NCBI GenBank assembly: GCA_902625415.1
Contig: CACOBG010000003.1
Location: 89,156 to 153,155 of the forward strand
From: an uncultured SAR86 cluster bacterium
Lineage (GTDB): Bacteria; Pseudomonadota; Gammaproteobacteria; Magnimaribacterales; AG-339-G14
Direction: 5' to 3'
Length of the DNA stretch: 64,000 bases
The translations under genes and the position numbers were made by a program. Below the pieces are notes generated by a model. That model searched no databases, was not told where the DNA came from, and was given only the letters and a program-made list of their open reading frames with translations. Shown here one piece after another: positions 26,165 to 37,999 of the stretch (position 1 is the stretch's first letter; the number at the start of each line of letters is the position of its first letter).

Positions 26165-26631
26165 GTTTTAATCTTGAACCTTAAATCAAAATCCAATTCA
26201 CCGAGAGTATCGTTTTCTTCTTTCATCTGAAGAACTTTATTAAAAGAGTCATCTGGCATAGGGCACGACTTTCTTTTTTTCATGTCGATGTGAATAAGAA
26301 GAATTTCTTCTATGGCACTAAGTTCTTTATCATTATTAAGAAGAATCCCAACATGATGGATCAATTTTCTATTCACATTAACAATTCTGTAATGAGTGGA
26401 AATCTTATCTCCCAATAGATTTTCTTTTACGTATCTAAGATTTTGTTCAAGAGTGAAAGTGCTAAAACCAGAGTTTATATAATCGAATCCCATTCCGAGT
26501 TGATTGAACATTTCATAGGAACCCTCTTCAAAAATTTTGGTATAAAAGGTCACATTCATATGACCGTTTAGGTCACACATTTCTTCAGTGACCTCTTTTG
26601 CAATACCTGGATAAGGAAATTTATTTTTCAT
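26161..26631 (-). CDS. hot-dog fold acyl-CoA thioesterase-like protein
   Basis: 156-residue 4HBT-type thioesterase. The active-site signature is D-x-N-x-H in EEMCDLNGHMNVTFYTKIFEEG, near residue 20, where the aspartate is the usual catalytic residue. LEQNLRYVKENLLGDKISTHYRIV and HHVGILLNNDKELSAIEEILL are further family patterns. It is likely cytoplasmic and hydrolyses acyl-CoA; chain preference cannot be read. It faces the enoyl-CoA hydratase tail to tail, which fits a local lipid-metabolism setting but not a single operon. Confidence 0.88.
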   Translation of the reverse strand: MKNKFPYPGIAKEVTEEMCDLNGHMNVTFYTKIFEEGSYEMFNQLGMGFDYINSGFSTFTLEQNLRYVKENLLGDKISTHYRIVNVNRKLIHHVGILLNNDKELSAIEEILLIHIDMKKRKSCPMPDDSFNKVLQMKEENDTLGELDFDLRFKIKT

Positions 26632-26696
26632 AGCTATTTAAATAATGAATAGTTATTAATTGAATAAAAAAGTTTTAAATAAAGTAAATTAAAAGA

Positions 26697-28187
26697 ATGA
26701 GTGATGATACTTTATTAATAATTCTTGGCAATCAACTTTTCGAAAAAAAATATCTTTCACAGGCAAAGACCAAAAATATTTTTATGGCAGAAGACTTTGG
26801 ACTGTGCACAGAAGAAAAATATCACAAACAAAAAATATTTTTCTTTTTAAGTGCTATGCGTTGTTTCAAGGATGAAGTATCTGACCTTGGTTACGAAGTT
26901 TTTTACAACAAACTTGATGAAAAGAACAAAAATAAGGATTTTCTAACCCTCCTAAGCAATTTTTTAGATAAAAATAAATTTAAAACTCTTAAATTTTTTG
27001 AAATAGAAGATAAATTCTTTGAAAAAAAAATATTTGATTTTTTAAAACAAAAAGAAATTGATTTTGAAATCATACAATCTCCCATGTTTCTCTGTTCAAG
27101 AGATAAATTTACTAAATTTGCGCAAAGCAAAAAAAATCTCAGGATGGTAAGTTTTTATCAGCTGATGCGAAAAGATTTAGATATCTTAGTTTCAGATGGT
27201 AAACCAATAGGAGGTAAATGGTCTTACGATGAAGAAAACAGAAAAAAAATTCCCAAAGATTTAGAACTTCCTAAATTAGAAATGTTTTCAAATAACGCTC
27301 ATGGAGATAATGTAAAACAAGACGTTCAAAAGTATTTTGATAATCATCCTGGAGAGTTAAATTCTTGGCTGCCAGATAATAGAAAAGACGCCAGACAAAG
27401 TTTAAAAAAATTTTTAGAACATAGATTTAAGTTTTTTGGCACTTATGAAGATGCCATGCAAGAACAACAAAATTTTTTATTTCATAGCATGCTATCGCCT
27501 CTTTTGAATGTTGGACTTTTAACGCCCAAGGAAGTTATAGATTCAGCTCTAACCCATGCTGAATCAAATGATGTTCCCTTGAACTCTCTAGAGGGTTTCG
27601 TCAGACAAATTATTGGATGGCGAGAATTTATAAGAGGTGTCTATCAAGAAAAAAGTGAGATTGAGTTTAAAAGTAACTATTGGGATCATAAAAATAAAAT
27701 AAATTCAAATTGGTACGATGGCTCTACAGGACTTGACCCTTTGGATGATGTAATAAGAATGGTGAATGAGTATGGTTATACTCATCACATCCCCCGATTG
27801 ATGATACTTTCAAATATTTTTACTCTTTGTGAAATTGACCCTAAAGATATCTACAGATGGTTTATGGAGATGTTTGTCGACTCTTCTGAATGGGTAATGG
27901 TGCCTAATGTCTTTGGCATGGGTACTTTTGCCGATGGAGGGATAATGTCCACTAAGCCTTATACATGCGGTTCAAATTATGTCTTAAAAATGAGTAATTA
28001 TAAAAAAGGACCTTGGTGTGAGGTTTTAGATGGTCTTTATTGGAGATTTACGGAAAAACATCGTGATTTCTATGAATCAAACCCTAGATTATCAATTTTG
28101 ACACGCTCTCTAGATAAGATGAATCCAGAACGAAAGGAAAGAATTTTTGGTCTCGCTGATGAATTTATCAAAAAAAATTCGCTATGA
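26697..28187 (+). CDS. bacterial cryptochrome/photolyase-related flavoprotein
   Basis: 496-residue member of the COG3046 (DPRP/FeS-type bacterial cryptochrome) family, related to PhrB (6-4) photolyase. It shows the N-terminal Rossmann part ([15 protein letters not shown]), the helical FAD domain with [39 protein letters not shown], and [24 protein letters not shown]. In PhrB-like proteins a four-cysteine [4Fe-4S] site lies here with a C-x2-C pair. This protein has a shortened [14 protein letters not shown] segment instead, so cluster ligation is altered or absent. It may repair UV lesions or sense light. Its stop overlaps a DUF2256 gene by four bases. Confidence 0.93.
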   Translation: MSDDTLLIILGNQLFEKKYLSQAKTKNIFMAEDFGLCTEEKYHKQKIFFFLSAMRCFKDEVSDLGYEVFYNKLDEKNKNKDFLTLLSNFLDKNKFKTLKFFEIEDKFFEKKIFDFLKQKEIDFEIIQSPMFLCSRDKFTKFAQSKKNLRMVSFYQLMRKDLDILVSDGKPIGGKWSYDEENRKKIPKDLELPKLEMFSNNAHGDNVKQDVQKYFDNHPGELNSWLPDNRKDARQSLKKFLEHRFKFFGTYEDAMQEQQNFLFHSMLSPLLNVGLLTPKEVIDSALTHAESNDVPLNSLEGFVRQIIGWREFIRGVYQEKSEIEFKSNYWDHKNKINSNWYDGSTGLDPLDDVIRMVNEYGYTHHIPRLMILSNIFTLCEIDPKDIYRWFMEMFVDSSEWVMVPNVFGMGTFADGGIMSTKPYTCGSNYVLKMSNYKKGPWCEVLDGLYWRFTEKHRDFYESNPRLSILTRSLDKMNPERKERIFGLADEFIKKNSL

Positions 28188-28318
28188 AAAACAAAGAGGA
28201 AAAAATTTGTAAGGTATGTAGAAAACCTTTTTCATGGCGAAAAAAATGGGAAAGAGATTGGGAAAATGTTTTGTACTGTAGTGAACGTTGTAAAAGAAAC
28301 AAGTCTAAGACATTGTAA
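28184..28318 (+). CDS. DUF2256 zinc-ribbon-like small protein
   Basis: A 44-residue gene missing from the ORF track. It reads [18 protein letters not shown], continues with [22 protein letters not shown], and thus has C-x2-C and C-x3-C pairs. This matches DUF2256, a family known for its C-x-V-C-x-x-P-F-x-W-R-K-K-W signature and frequent location near cryptochrome/photolyase genes. It begins within the photolyase stop (ATGA), so it is translated from the same mRNA. It probably binds zinc; the function is unknown. The last 14 bases overlap the convergent oxidoreductase gene. Confidence 0.93.
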   Translation: MKNKEEKICKVCRKPFSWRKKWERDWENVLYCSERCKRNKSKTL

Positions 28319-29312
28319 CTGTAACTTTTCCCACTAATTTTCTATCTCTTAAATATTCCAGGCCTTCCTTTGAATTTTTTAAAGGAAATTCTTTACAAAT
28401 ATGGGGTTTGAGTTTTCCCGATTCGGCTAATTCCATAATGATTTCATTATTCTCTCTTCCTTTTTCAGGATCTCTTCTACCAAATTCACCTGCCCTTACG
28501 CCAATAACTGAAAATCCTTTAATGAGAGGATAATTGACTGGAACTGTTGGAATTCTGCCACTAGTAAAACCAATTATTAATAACCTGCCTCCCCAATTTA
28601 TACATCGAATAGATTCATCAAATACATCGCCACCGACTGGGTCGTAAATTACATCTGCACCTTTTCCATTCGTTAGATTTTTTACCTCTTCTCTGAAAGA
28701 AACAGAACCCTCTAATCCTGTATTGATGATTTCATCTGCGCCCCAAGTTTTTACAACTTTTAATTTTTCATCCGAAGTACCGCTTGCAATTACTTTTGCG
28801 CCATAAAGTTTGCCCATTTGCACCGCAGCCATTCCTACGCCGCCTGAAGCACCATGAACAAGAAGTGTCTCGTCCTGCTTTAATTCGCCTCTTCTGATCA
28901 AGCCAACATAAGCAGTCAAATAAGCTGTTTTAAAAGAGGCTGCTTCAGAAAAGTTTAATGATTTAGGTTTCAAAGAGACCAATCCTTCTGGGAGAATGAT
29001 TGATTCGGCAATTGCACCATGTCCCCAACCGCCAAACATAACTTCATCACCTTCTTTTAAAGAAGAAACTCCAGGTCCAACCTTTTCAACTATTCCTGCT
29101 CCTTCCATACCAAGAGCAAATGGAAGATTAGGTCTATTTTGATATTTACCCTGAGTCATGAGTAAATCAGGGAAATTAAGTGAAGCGGCCTTAATTTTAA
29201 TTTTGACCGAATTATCCTGAAAGGAATCTAATTTGAGTTCTCCTAAATTTGTCTTAGACAAATCTTCGGAGAGCTCAGAGCAGACTAATCCATACGTTGT
29301 ATGATCAGTCAT
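28305..29312 (-). CDS. zinc-independent NADPH:quinone oxidoreductase-type MDR protein
   Basis: 335-residue medium-chain dehydrogenase/reductase. The N-terminal GroES-like part has [34 protein letters not shown], and the cofactor-binding loop is [25 protein letters not shown], typical for NADPH-dependent quinone or enoyl reductases without catalytic zinc. The NADPH loop is followed by [27 protein letters not shown]. It lies six bases downstream of an acyl-CoA dehydrogenase on the same strand, so a two-gene operon is likely. Substrate unknown, possibly an enoyl or quinone compound produced by the neighbour pathway. Confidence 0.92.
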   Translation of the reverse strand: MTDHTTYGLVCSELSEDLSKTNLGELKLDSFQDNSVKIKIKAASLNFPDLLMTQGKYQNRPNLPFALGMEGAGIVEKVGPGVSSLKEGDEVMFGGWGHGAIAESIILPEGLVSLKPKSLNFSEAASFKTAYLTAYVGLIRRGELKQDETLLVHGASGGVGMAAVQMGKLYGAKVIASGTSDEKLKVVKTWGADEIINTGLEGSVSFREEVKNLTNGKGADVIYDPVGGDVFDESIRCINWGGRLLIIGFTSGRIPTVPVNYPLIKGFSVIGVRAGEFGRRDPEKGRENNEIIMELAESGKLKPHICKEFPLKNSKEGLEYLRDRKLVGKVTVTMS

Positions 29313-29318
29313 TAAAGA

Positions 29319-30575
29319 TTAGCTTGGTCTGCCGATATATTCTTCTGCTTTTGCTTCTTCAGCTTGATGTTTACCAAGTTCCAATCTCGCAACTGTTCTT
29401 CTGTGAACTTCATCAGGCCCATCAGCTAAACGAAGAGTTCTCATTCCAGCATAAAGCCTTGCAAGAGGAGTATCTTGAGAAACTCCTGCGCCACCATGAA
29501 TTTGAATCGCTTTATCAATTACACGAAGTGCCATATTAGGAACAGCAACTTTGATTTGTGCAATTTCACTTTTAGCAATTTTGTTACCAACTGTATCCAT
29601 CATATAGGCAGCTTTTAAAGTAAGAAGCCTGCACATATCAATTTCTATTCTGCAATCAGCAATGACGTCATAGTTTCCACCCAATTCGGAAAGCGTTTTT
29701 CCAAACGCCGTTCTATTTAGAGATCTTTTACATAACAAGTCTAAAGCTCTTTCGGCAGCTCCAATTGTTCTCATACAGTGATGGATTCTTCCTGGGCCTA
29801 AACGACCTTGGGCTATTTCAAAACCTCTGCCTTCTCCTAAAAGAAGATTTTCTTTAGGTACTTCAACATCTGTAAATTTCATATGAGCATGTCCGTGAGG
29901 AGCATCGTCGTTTCCAAACACAGTCATCATTCTTAAAACTTCCACTCCAGGAGTATCCATTGGGACAAGAATCTGAGATTGTCTTTGGTGTTTAGGGTTA
30001 TCAGGATTTGTTACTCCCATGAATATAATGATTTTACAACGAGGATCGCCAGCGCCAGAAGTCCACCATTTCTCACCATTGATGACATATCTATCCCCCT
30101 TATCCTCAATTCTGCTACCGATATTTGTTGCATCCGATGAAGCAACATTCGGTTCAGTCATCCCAAAAGCTGATCTGATTTCACCATCAAGCAGAGGCTT
30201 TAACCATTGTTCTTGTTGCTCAGGGTTTCCATATTTATCTATTACTTCCATATTTCCAGTGTCTGGTGCTGAACAATTGAATACTTCTGATGCGATTCCA
30301 CATCTTCCCATTTGCTCAGACAAAGGAGCATATTCTAAGTTTGTCAGTCCAGGTCCCCATTGAGAGTCAGGCAAAAATAAGTTCCACAAGCCTTCAGCCT
30401 TTGCTTTTGCTTTAAGCTCATCTAATACTGGAGGAACTTGCCAGGGGTTTCCTTGATTTCTAAATTCTGCCATTTGATCCGCGTACACTTTTTCACCTTC
30501 ATAAACGTGATCGTCCATAAACTTTGTTACGCGTTCTAATAAATCTTTTACTTTATCCGTATGTTGAAATTCCAT
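29319..30575 (-). CDS. acyl-CoA dehydrogenase, long form
   Basis: 418-residue flavoprotein that desaturates an acyl-CoA. Signature segments are [42 protein letters not shown] near residues 100-145, [40 protein letters not shown] and [41 protein letters not shown]. The last block belongs to the ACAD10/11-like group. A good ribosome-binding site (gaggatatatATG) precedes the start. The divergent spacer to the VOC gene holds an inverted repeat that could be an operator. Confidence 0.94.
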   Translation of the reverse strand: MEFQHTDKVKDLLERVTKFMDDHVYEGEKVYADQMAEFRNQGNPWQVPPVLDELKAKAKAEGLWNLFLPDSQWGPGLTNLEYAPLSEQMGRCGIASEVFNCSAPDTGNMEVIDKYGNPEQQEQWLKPLLDGEIRSAFGMTEPNVASSDATNIGSRIEDKGDRYVINGEKWWTSGAGDPRCKIIIFMGVTNPDNPKHQRQSQILVPMDTPGVEVLRMMTVFGNDDAPHGHAHMKFTDVEVPKENLLLGEGRGFEIAQGRLGPGRIHHCMRTIGAAERALDLLCKRSLNRTAFGKTLSELGGNYDVIADCRIEIDMCRLLTLKAAYMMDTVGNKIAKSEIAQIKVAVPNMALRVIDKAIQIHGGAGVSQDTPLARLYAGMRTLRLADGPDEVHRRTVARLELGKHQAEEAKAEEYIGRPS

Positions 30576-30624
30576 ATATATCCTCTTGATTTAAGAAAAA
30601 AAATATTAACAAGTTTTTAAAAAA

Positions 30625-30645
30625 TTTGACACCCTATATGTCAAA
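30625..30645. promoter_or_regulatory. inverted repeat in divergent spacer, candidate operator
   Basis: TTTGACA-ccctata-TGTCAAA is a perfect 7+7 base inverted repeat with a seven-base spacer. It lies between the divergent acyl-CoA dehydrogenase (start 30575) and double-VOC gene (start 30660), 15 bases before the latter ATG. TetR- or GntR-like regulators of acyl-CoA genes bind sites of this size. No regulator gene is next to it, and the TTGACA half could also serve as a -35 box. Confidence 0.45.
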
Positions 30646-30659
30646 ATAATACATCTCAT

Positions 30660-31499
30660 ATGATTAAATCCATCGATCACATATTAGTTGCTGTAGAAGA
30701 TTTAGATAAAGCTGTAGAAGACTATTCACTTGTTTTTGGCTTTGGTCCTACTTGGCAAGGAAATCATCCATCTCTGGGAACTAAAAACGCCCTATTTCCC
30801 CTAGACAATCTGTATTTTGAATTGATTGCTGTAAATGATGACGGGCTCCTTGCAGAAACTGTTAAAGAACATTTAGAAAAAAATGGAGAGAGTGTTTTTG
30901 GCTTAGCCTTGGAGACAGATGATATTGAAAAAGCCAAAAATGAACTTTCGGCAAGCTTTGATACAGATTTAGAAATATCAGATGGAAAAGGTGTAAATAA
31001 TATTTCAAATGAGGAAAGACATTGGAGAAACATTTTTATCCCTAGAAAGTTTTCAAGAGGAATATTTACTCTTTTCATTCAACACACAAAAGGCAACCTT
31101 CCAAAAAACGAAATATCTGACGAATCATCTATTTCAAGAATGGATCATGTAGTTATTAATTCAAACGATCCTGATGGTTTGGTCGATCTTTATAAGGAGA
31201 AGTATGGAATTAGGCTCGCTTTAGACCAATTTGTAGAAAAATGGGGAGGTCGAATGCTCTTTTTTAGGACCAACCACACTACTATTGAAGCTATTGGAAT
31301 TAAAAAAGATGGACCGCCAGAGGATTCACTGTGGGGCCTAGCCTGGACAACAAAAAATATAAAAAAAACGCACAAGAGATTGCTTGATGCGGGTATAAAT
31401 ATTACTGATATTAAAGATGGTAGAAAACCTAATACTCTTGTTGCAACAATCAAATCTCACTGTTCGAATGTTCCAACTTTACTGATTGAGCATCTTTAG
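30660..31499 (+). CDS. double-domain VOC (glyoxalase-fold) protein
   Basis: 279 residues with two vicinal-oxygen-chelate modules. The first begins KSIDHILVAVEDLDKAVEDYSLVFGFGPTW and the second SRMDHVVINSNDPDGLVDLYKEKYGIRLAL, each followed by a beta strand carrying a glutamate or histidine typical for metal binding (LYFELIAV and TTIEAIGI). Family members are dioxygenases, isomerases or glyoxalases; this one resembles the 4-hydroxyphenylpyruvate-dioxygenase/glyoxalase-like group acting on small hydrophobic or aromatic compounds, but the substrate is undetermined. It is transcribed away from the acyl-CoA dehydrogenase. Confidence 0.88.
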   Translation: MIKSIDHILVAVEDLDKAVEDYSLVFGFGPTWQGNHPSLGTKNALFPLDNLYFELIAVNDDGLLAETVKEHLEKNGESVFGLALETDDIEKAKNELSASFDTDLEISDGKGVNNISNEERHWRNIFIPRKFSRGIFTLFIQHTKGNLPKNEISDESSISRMDHVVINSNDPDGLVDLYKEKYGIRLALDQFVEKWGGRMLFFRTNHTTIEAIGIKKDGPPEDSLWGLAWTTKNIKKTHKRLLDAGINITDIKDGRKPNTLVATIKSHCSNVPTLLIEHL

Positions 31500-31511
31500 T
31501 TGCTAATTTTT

Positions 31512-31596
31512 TGGTGCGGATAGAGGGAGTCGAACCCCCACACCTTTCGGCACTAGAACCTAAATCTAGCGTGTCTACCAGTTCCACCATATCCGC
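31512..31596 (-). tRNA. tRNA-Leu (anticodon UAG)
   Basis: An 85-base class II tRNA with encoded CCA. The acceptor stem is GCGGATA/TATCCGC, the anticodon stem CTAGA/TCTAG encloses TTTAGGT with anticodon TAG, and a long variable arm (TGCCGAAAGGTG) and the GGTTCGACTCC T arm are present. It reads leucine CUN codons. Confidence 0.97.
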
Positions 31597-31615
31597 GTGA
31601 AAATAAGTATATTGA

Positions 31616-32248
31616 TTAGTTTTCTATTGGCAAGGAATTACTTTCTGAGTTCTCCTTATTGGAAATAGATCTTGAAAGCTCATCTTTTAATTTGAGGATA
31701 GATTGATTGGTTTGCCTTCTAAAAGAATCCATAGAGTTCACCGCCTCCTCTAAATCTTTTATACGCAGCTCATAATCAGGAGTGCTCAAAGAGGATGTAT
31801 CTATTTTAGCGACTCTGGTTTTTATATCGGAAATAGACTTTGAAAATTCTTTTGAAATCAATCTTATTTCTTGAGATTGAGTGAAAATTTCTTTAATAGA
31901 GCTATCAATTGAATTGAGCTGATCTTCAAGAGTAGCAATTCTTTGTTTATTTCTTTTATTACTTAAATCCCATAACTTCCTTATCTCTCTATTAACTTCC
32001 TTAAGGTCATCTGAAAGAGTTTCAACAGTAACTTCTGACGACTGAACAGATTGTTGAACTTGTTGTTCCAAATCAATCAATCTGGAATTCATGTTTATGA
32101 GATTTTCTTGCTGAGATGAAGTTCTAAATAACATAAAGGAAATCAATATGATGAAAACCAAAAGAAAGACTCCATATGATATTACTGAGCTTGGCGGTAC
32201 CTGACTGGAAGGAAATATTCTTCTAGTAGAGATTGGATTTTTTTTCAT
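31616..32248 (-). CDS. inner-membrane coiled-coil protein, function unknown
   Basis: 210 residues. A basic N-terminus (KKNPISTRRIFP) is followed by one membrane helix (ISYGVFLLVFIILISFMLF) and then about 150 residues of charged coiled coil with heptad patterns (LIDLEQQVQQSVQSS, EVNREIRKLWDLSNKRNKQRIATLEDQL and IRLISKEFSKSISDIKTRV). This topology resembles small cell-division or envelope scaffolding proteins of gammaproteobacteria, but no specific family is recognised. It lies alone between tRNA-Leu and the acyl-CoA dehydrogenase pair. Confidence 0.8.
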   Translation of the reverse strand: MKKNPISTRRIFPSSQVPPSSVISYGVFLLVFIILISFMLFRTSSQQENLINMNSRLIDLEQQVQQSVQSSEVTVETLSDDLKEVNREIRKLWDLSNKRNKQRIATLEDQLNSIDSSIKEIFTQSQEIRLISKEFSKSISDIKTRVAKIDTSSLSTPDYELRIKDLEEAVNSMDSFRRQTNQSILKLKDELSRSISNKENSESNSLPIEN

Positions 32249-32321
32249 TTACTTTAGATTGGTTATTTTGTTTATTTTAATTCATGGTTAGAATAGAAAG
32301 CTATTATTTAAAGGAGAACAA

Positions 32322-33434
32322 ATGAATTTTAATTTTTCTGAAGATCAATTGTTGATGAAAGAAGAGGTGAAAAAACTTCTTGATAAAGAGAATTCTGTAA
32401 AAAGAAATAGAAATGTTTTAGAGGGAGAAGAAAAGTTTGATAAAGAACTTTGGAACCAGCTAGTTCAAATGGGCTTAACGGCTACTACCATTCCTGAAGA
32501 ATATGGTGGAATAGGTATGGGCTTTTTAGAATTGTGTGTCATTGCTGAAGAACTTGGTAGAGGAATAGCTCCAGTTCCCTTCTCTTCAAGTGTTTATCTT
32601 GCTACTACAGCAATTCTAAATTCCTCAAATGAAGATATTAAAAAGGAATTTCTCCCAAAATTAGCTAGCGGCGAAATTATAGGTACTTTTGCGCATTCAG
32701 AAAAAACAACATTTCCTAGCGAGTCTGGAATAAGTGTTGCTGCTAAATCTGGAAAAATCACTGGAAAAAAAGTTGCTGTGCCTGATGGAGATATAGCAAA
32801 TTTTGCTCTGGTATCCGCAACTTCAGGTAAAAATAAAATTGGCCTTTATCTAGTTGATTTATCTGCCGATGGGGTGGAAATTGATTCTTTAGAGACTTTT
32901 GATCCTTCTAGATCTCATGCTGATATATCTTTTAAAAATACACCTGCTCAAGAGCTAAGCGCAGATGCTTGGGAAGACATAGAAAAACTTCTAGATCAAT
33001 CTGCGGTTTTATTTGCTTTTGAACAAGTAGGTGGTGCTGAAGCTGCAATGAATCAAGCTAAAGATTATGCTATGGGTAGATATGCCTTCGGAAGAGCTAT
33101 TGCTTCCTTTCAAGCTATCAAACACAAAGTAGCTGACATGTATATTTCACTTCAATTGGCTCGTTCCAATTGTTATTACGGTGCCTGGGCTTTGAGTAAT
33201 GATGCCCCTGAACTTCCAACTGCTGCAGCTACTGCCCGAGTAAGTGCTACAAAAGCATTTTATGAATGCTCAAAAGAAAATATTCAAACTCATGGAGGAA
33301 TGGGCGCTACTTGGGAATTTGATTGTCATCTTTTCTACAGAAGAGCAAGATTGCTTTCCAGCAACATAGGCAGTCAAGGAATATGGAAAGATAAATTAAT
33401 TACATCACTAGAAAAAAGTAATTCACCAACATAA
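32322..33434 (+). CDS. acyl-CoA dehydrogenase (FadE-like, small subunit type)
   Basis: 370 residues. FNFSEDQLLMKEEVKKLLDKE at the start, TTIPEEYGGIGMGFLELCVIAEELGRGIAPVPF near 50-90, and FGRAIASFQAIKHKVADMY with IQTHGGMGATWEFDCHLFYRRARLL at the end are family patterns. A strong ribosome-binding site (aaaggagaacaaATG) precedes it. The conserved glutamate used as base in classic enzymes is not evident at the C-terminal position, which is common in this paired type that often works with a second subunit. The next gene is another acyl-CoA dehydrogenase 24 bases away, suggesting a heteromer as known for steroid-type ACADs. Confidence 0.92.
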   Translation: MNFNFSEDQLLMKEEVKKLLDKENSVKRNRNVLEGEEKFDKELWNQLVQMGLTATTIPEEYGGIGMGFLELCVIAEELGRGIAPVPFSSSVYLATTAILNSSNEDIKKEFLPKLASGEIIGTFAHSEKTTFPSESGISVAAKSGKITGKKVAVPDGDIANFALVSATSGKNKIGLYLVDLSADGVEIDSLETFDPSRSHADISFKNTPAQELSADAWEDIEKLLDQSAVLFAFEQVGGAEAAMNQAKDYAMGRYAFGRAIASFQAIKHKVADMYISLQLARSNCYYGAWALSNDAPELPTAAATARVSATKAFYECSKENIQTHGGMGATWEFDCHLFYRRARLLSSNIGSQGIWKDKLITSLEKSNSPT

Positions 33435-33458
33435 AATTATACAAATCGGAGGATAAAC

Positions 33459-34699
33459 ATGGATTTTAATGATACTAAAGACGAAGCAAAATTTAGAGAT
33501 GAGGTAAATTCTTGGTTATCTGCTAATGCAGATAAAAAAGAACATGCCAAAGACATTTACCGTCCTGCAGAAATGAGTGGTGAGGGCGAATCTGGAGAAT
33601 CAAGCGCGCTTAAAGATGCTAAAGCTTGGCAAGCAAAAAAATACGATGCTGGCTGGGCATGTCTTCATTGGCCTAAAGATTATGGTGGACGTGATGCGAC
33701 TCCAATGGAAAGAGTAATTTGGGGACAAGAAGAATCCAAATTTAAAGTGCCAGGTGGTTTTTTTGAGATTGGCCAAGGCATGGCAGGTCCAGTATTAATG
33801 CTTTATGCAACAGAAGAACAGAAAAAAAGATATCTCCCTCCAATGGCTAAAGGTGAGGAAATTTGGTGTCAGTTATTTAGTGAGCCTGGAGCTGGTTCTG
33901 ATTTAGCGGGTATTAAAACTAAAGCTGAACTAGATGGTGATACTTGGACTATTAATGGTCAAAAAGTATGGACTTCAGGAGCCCACTACAGTGATTATGG
34001 AATCATTGTCACTAGAAGTGATTTCTCAGCTCCTAAACATAAAGGCCTTACCTACTTCTTTCTGGATATGAAGTCTCCCGGAGTTGAAGTTAGACCAATC
34101 AAACAAATCACAGGTGGAGCAAACTTTAATGAAGTTTATTTTACCGATGTAAAAATTCCTGATTCACAACGTCTTGGTGAAATTGGAGACGGATGGAAGG
34201 TTTCTTTAACTACTCTTATGAATGAGAGACTCGCTGTCGGTGATGCATCTGGAGTAGATTTCCAAGAAATTTTTGAACTTGCTAAAGATCAAGATTTCAA
34301 TGGTGATTCTGCCATTTCAAATGGTGCTGTTAGAGAAAAACTTGCTGATTGGTATTGTGAGCAATCCGGCTTGAAGTACACAAAAATGAGAAACATCTCA
34401 GCTTTATCGCAAGGAAGTACTCCTGGTCCTGAAGCTTCTATAACTAAGATAGTTAGTGCAAACAAACTTCAAGATATTGCAAACTATGGCATGGATCTAA
34501 TGGATAATGCCTCCATTGCAAGAGATGAAGAAACTGCAATTTTTCAAGGAAGCTTACTTGGAGCTCCTCTTATAAGAATTGCTGGTGGAACTGACGAAGT
34601 ACTTAAGAATATTATTGCTGAGCAAGTCCTTGGAATGCCGCAAGATATTAGGGTAGATAAAAACGTTCCGTTTAACGAAATACCTACAGGTTCAAAGAA

Positions 34700-34703
<4 letters not shown>
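33459..34703 (+). CDS. acyl-CoA dehydrogenase (second of a pair)
   Basis: 414 residues with WACLHWPKDYGGRDATPMERVIWGQEESKF, WCQLFSEPGAGSDLAGIKTKAELDGD and QKVWTSGAHYSDYGIIVTRSD as flavin- and substrate-binding segments, and IFQGSLLGAPLIRIAGGTDEVLKNIIAEQVLGMP at the end. A good ribosome-binding site (cggaggataaacATG) is present. Side-by-side FadE pairs form alpha2beta2 enzymes acting on bulky, for example steroid, CoA esters in actinobacteria; that function here is inference. The stop overlaps the convergent transglycosylase gene by four bases. Confidence 0.94.
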
Positions 34704-37998
<3,295 letters not shown>

Positions 37999-37999
<1 letters not shown>

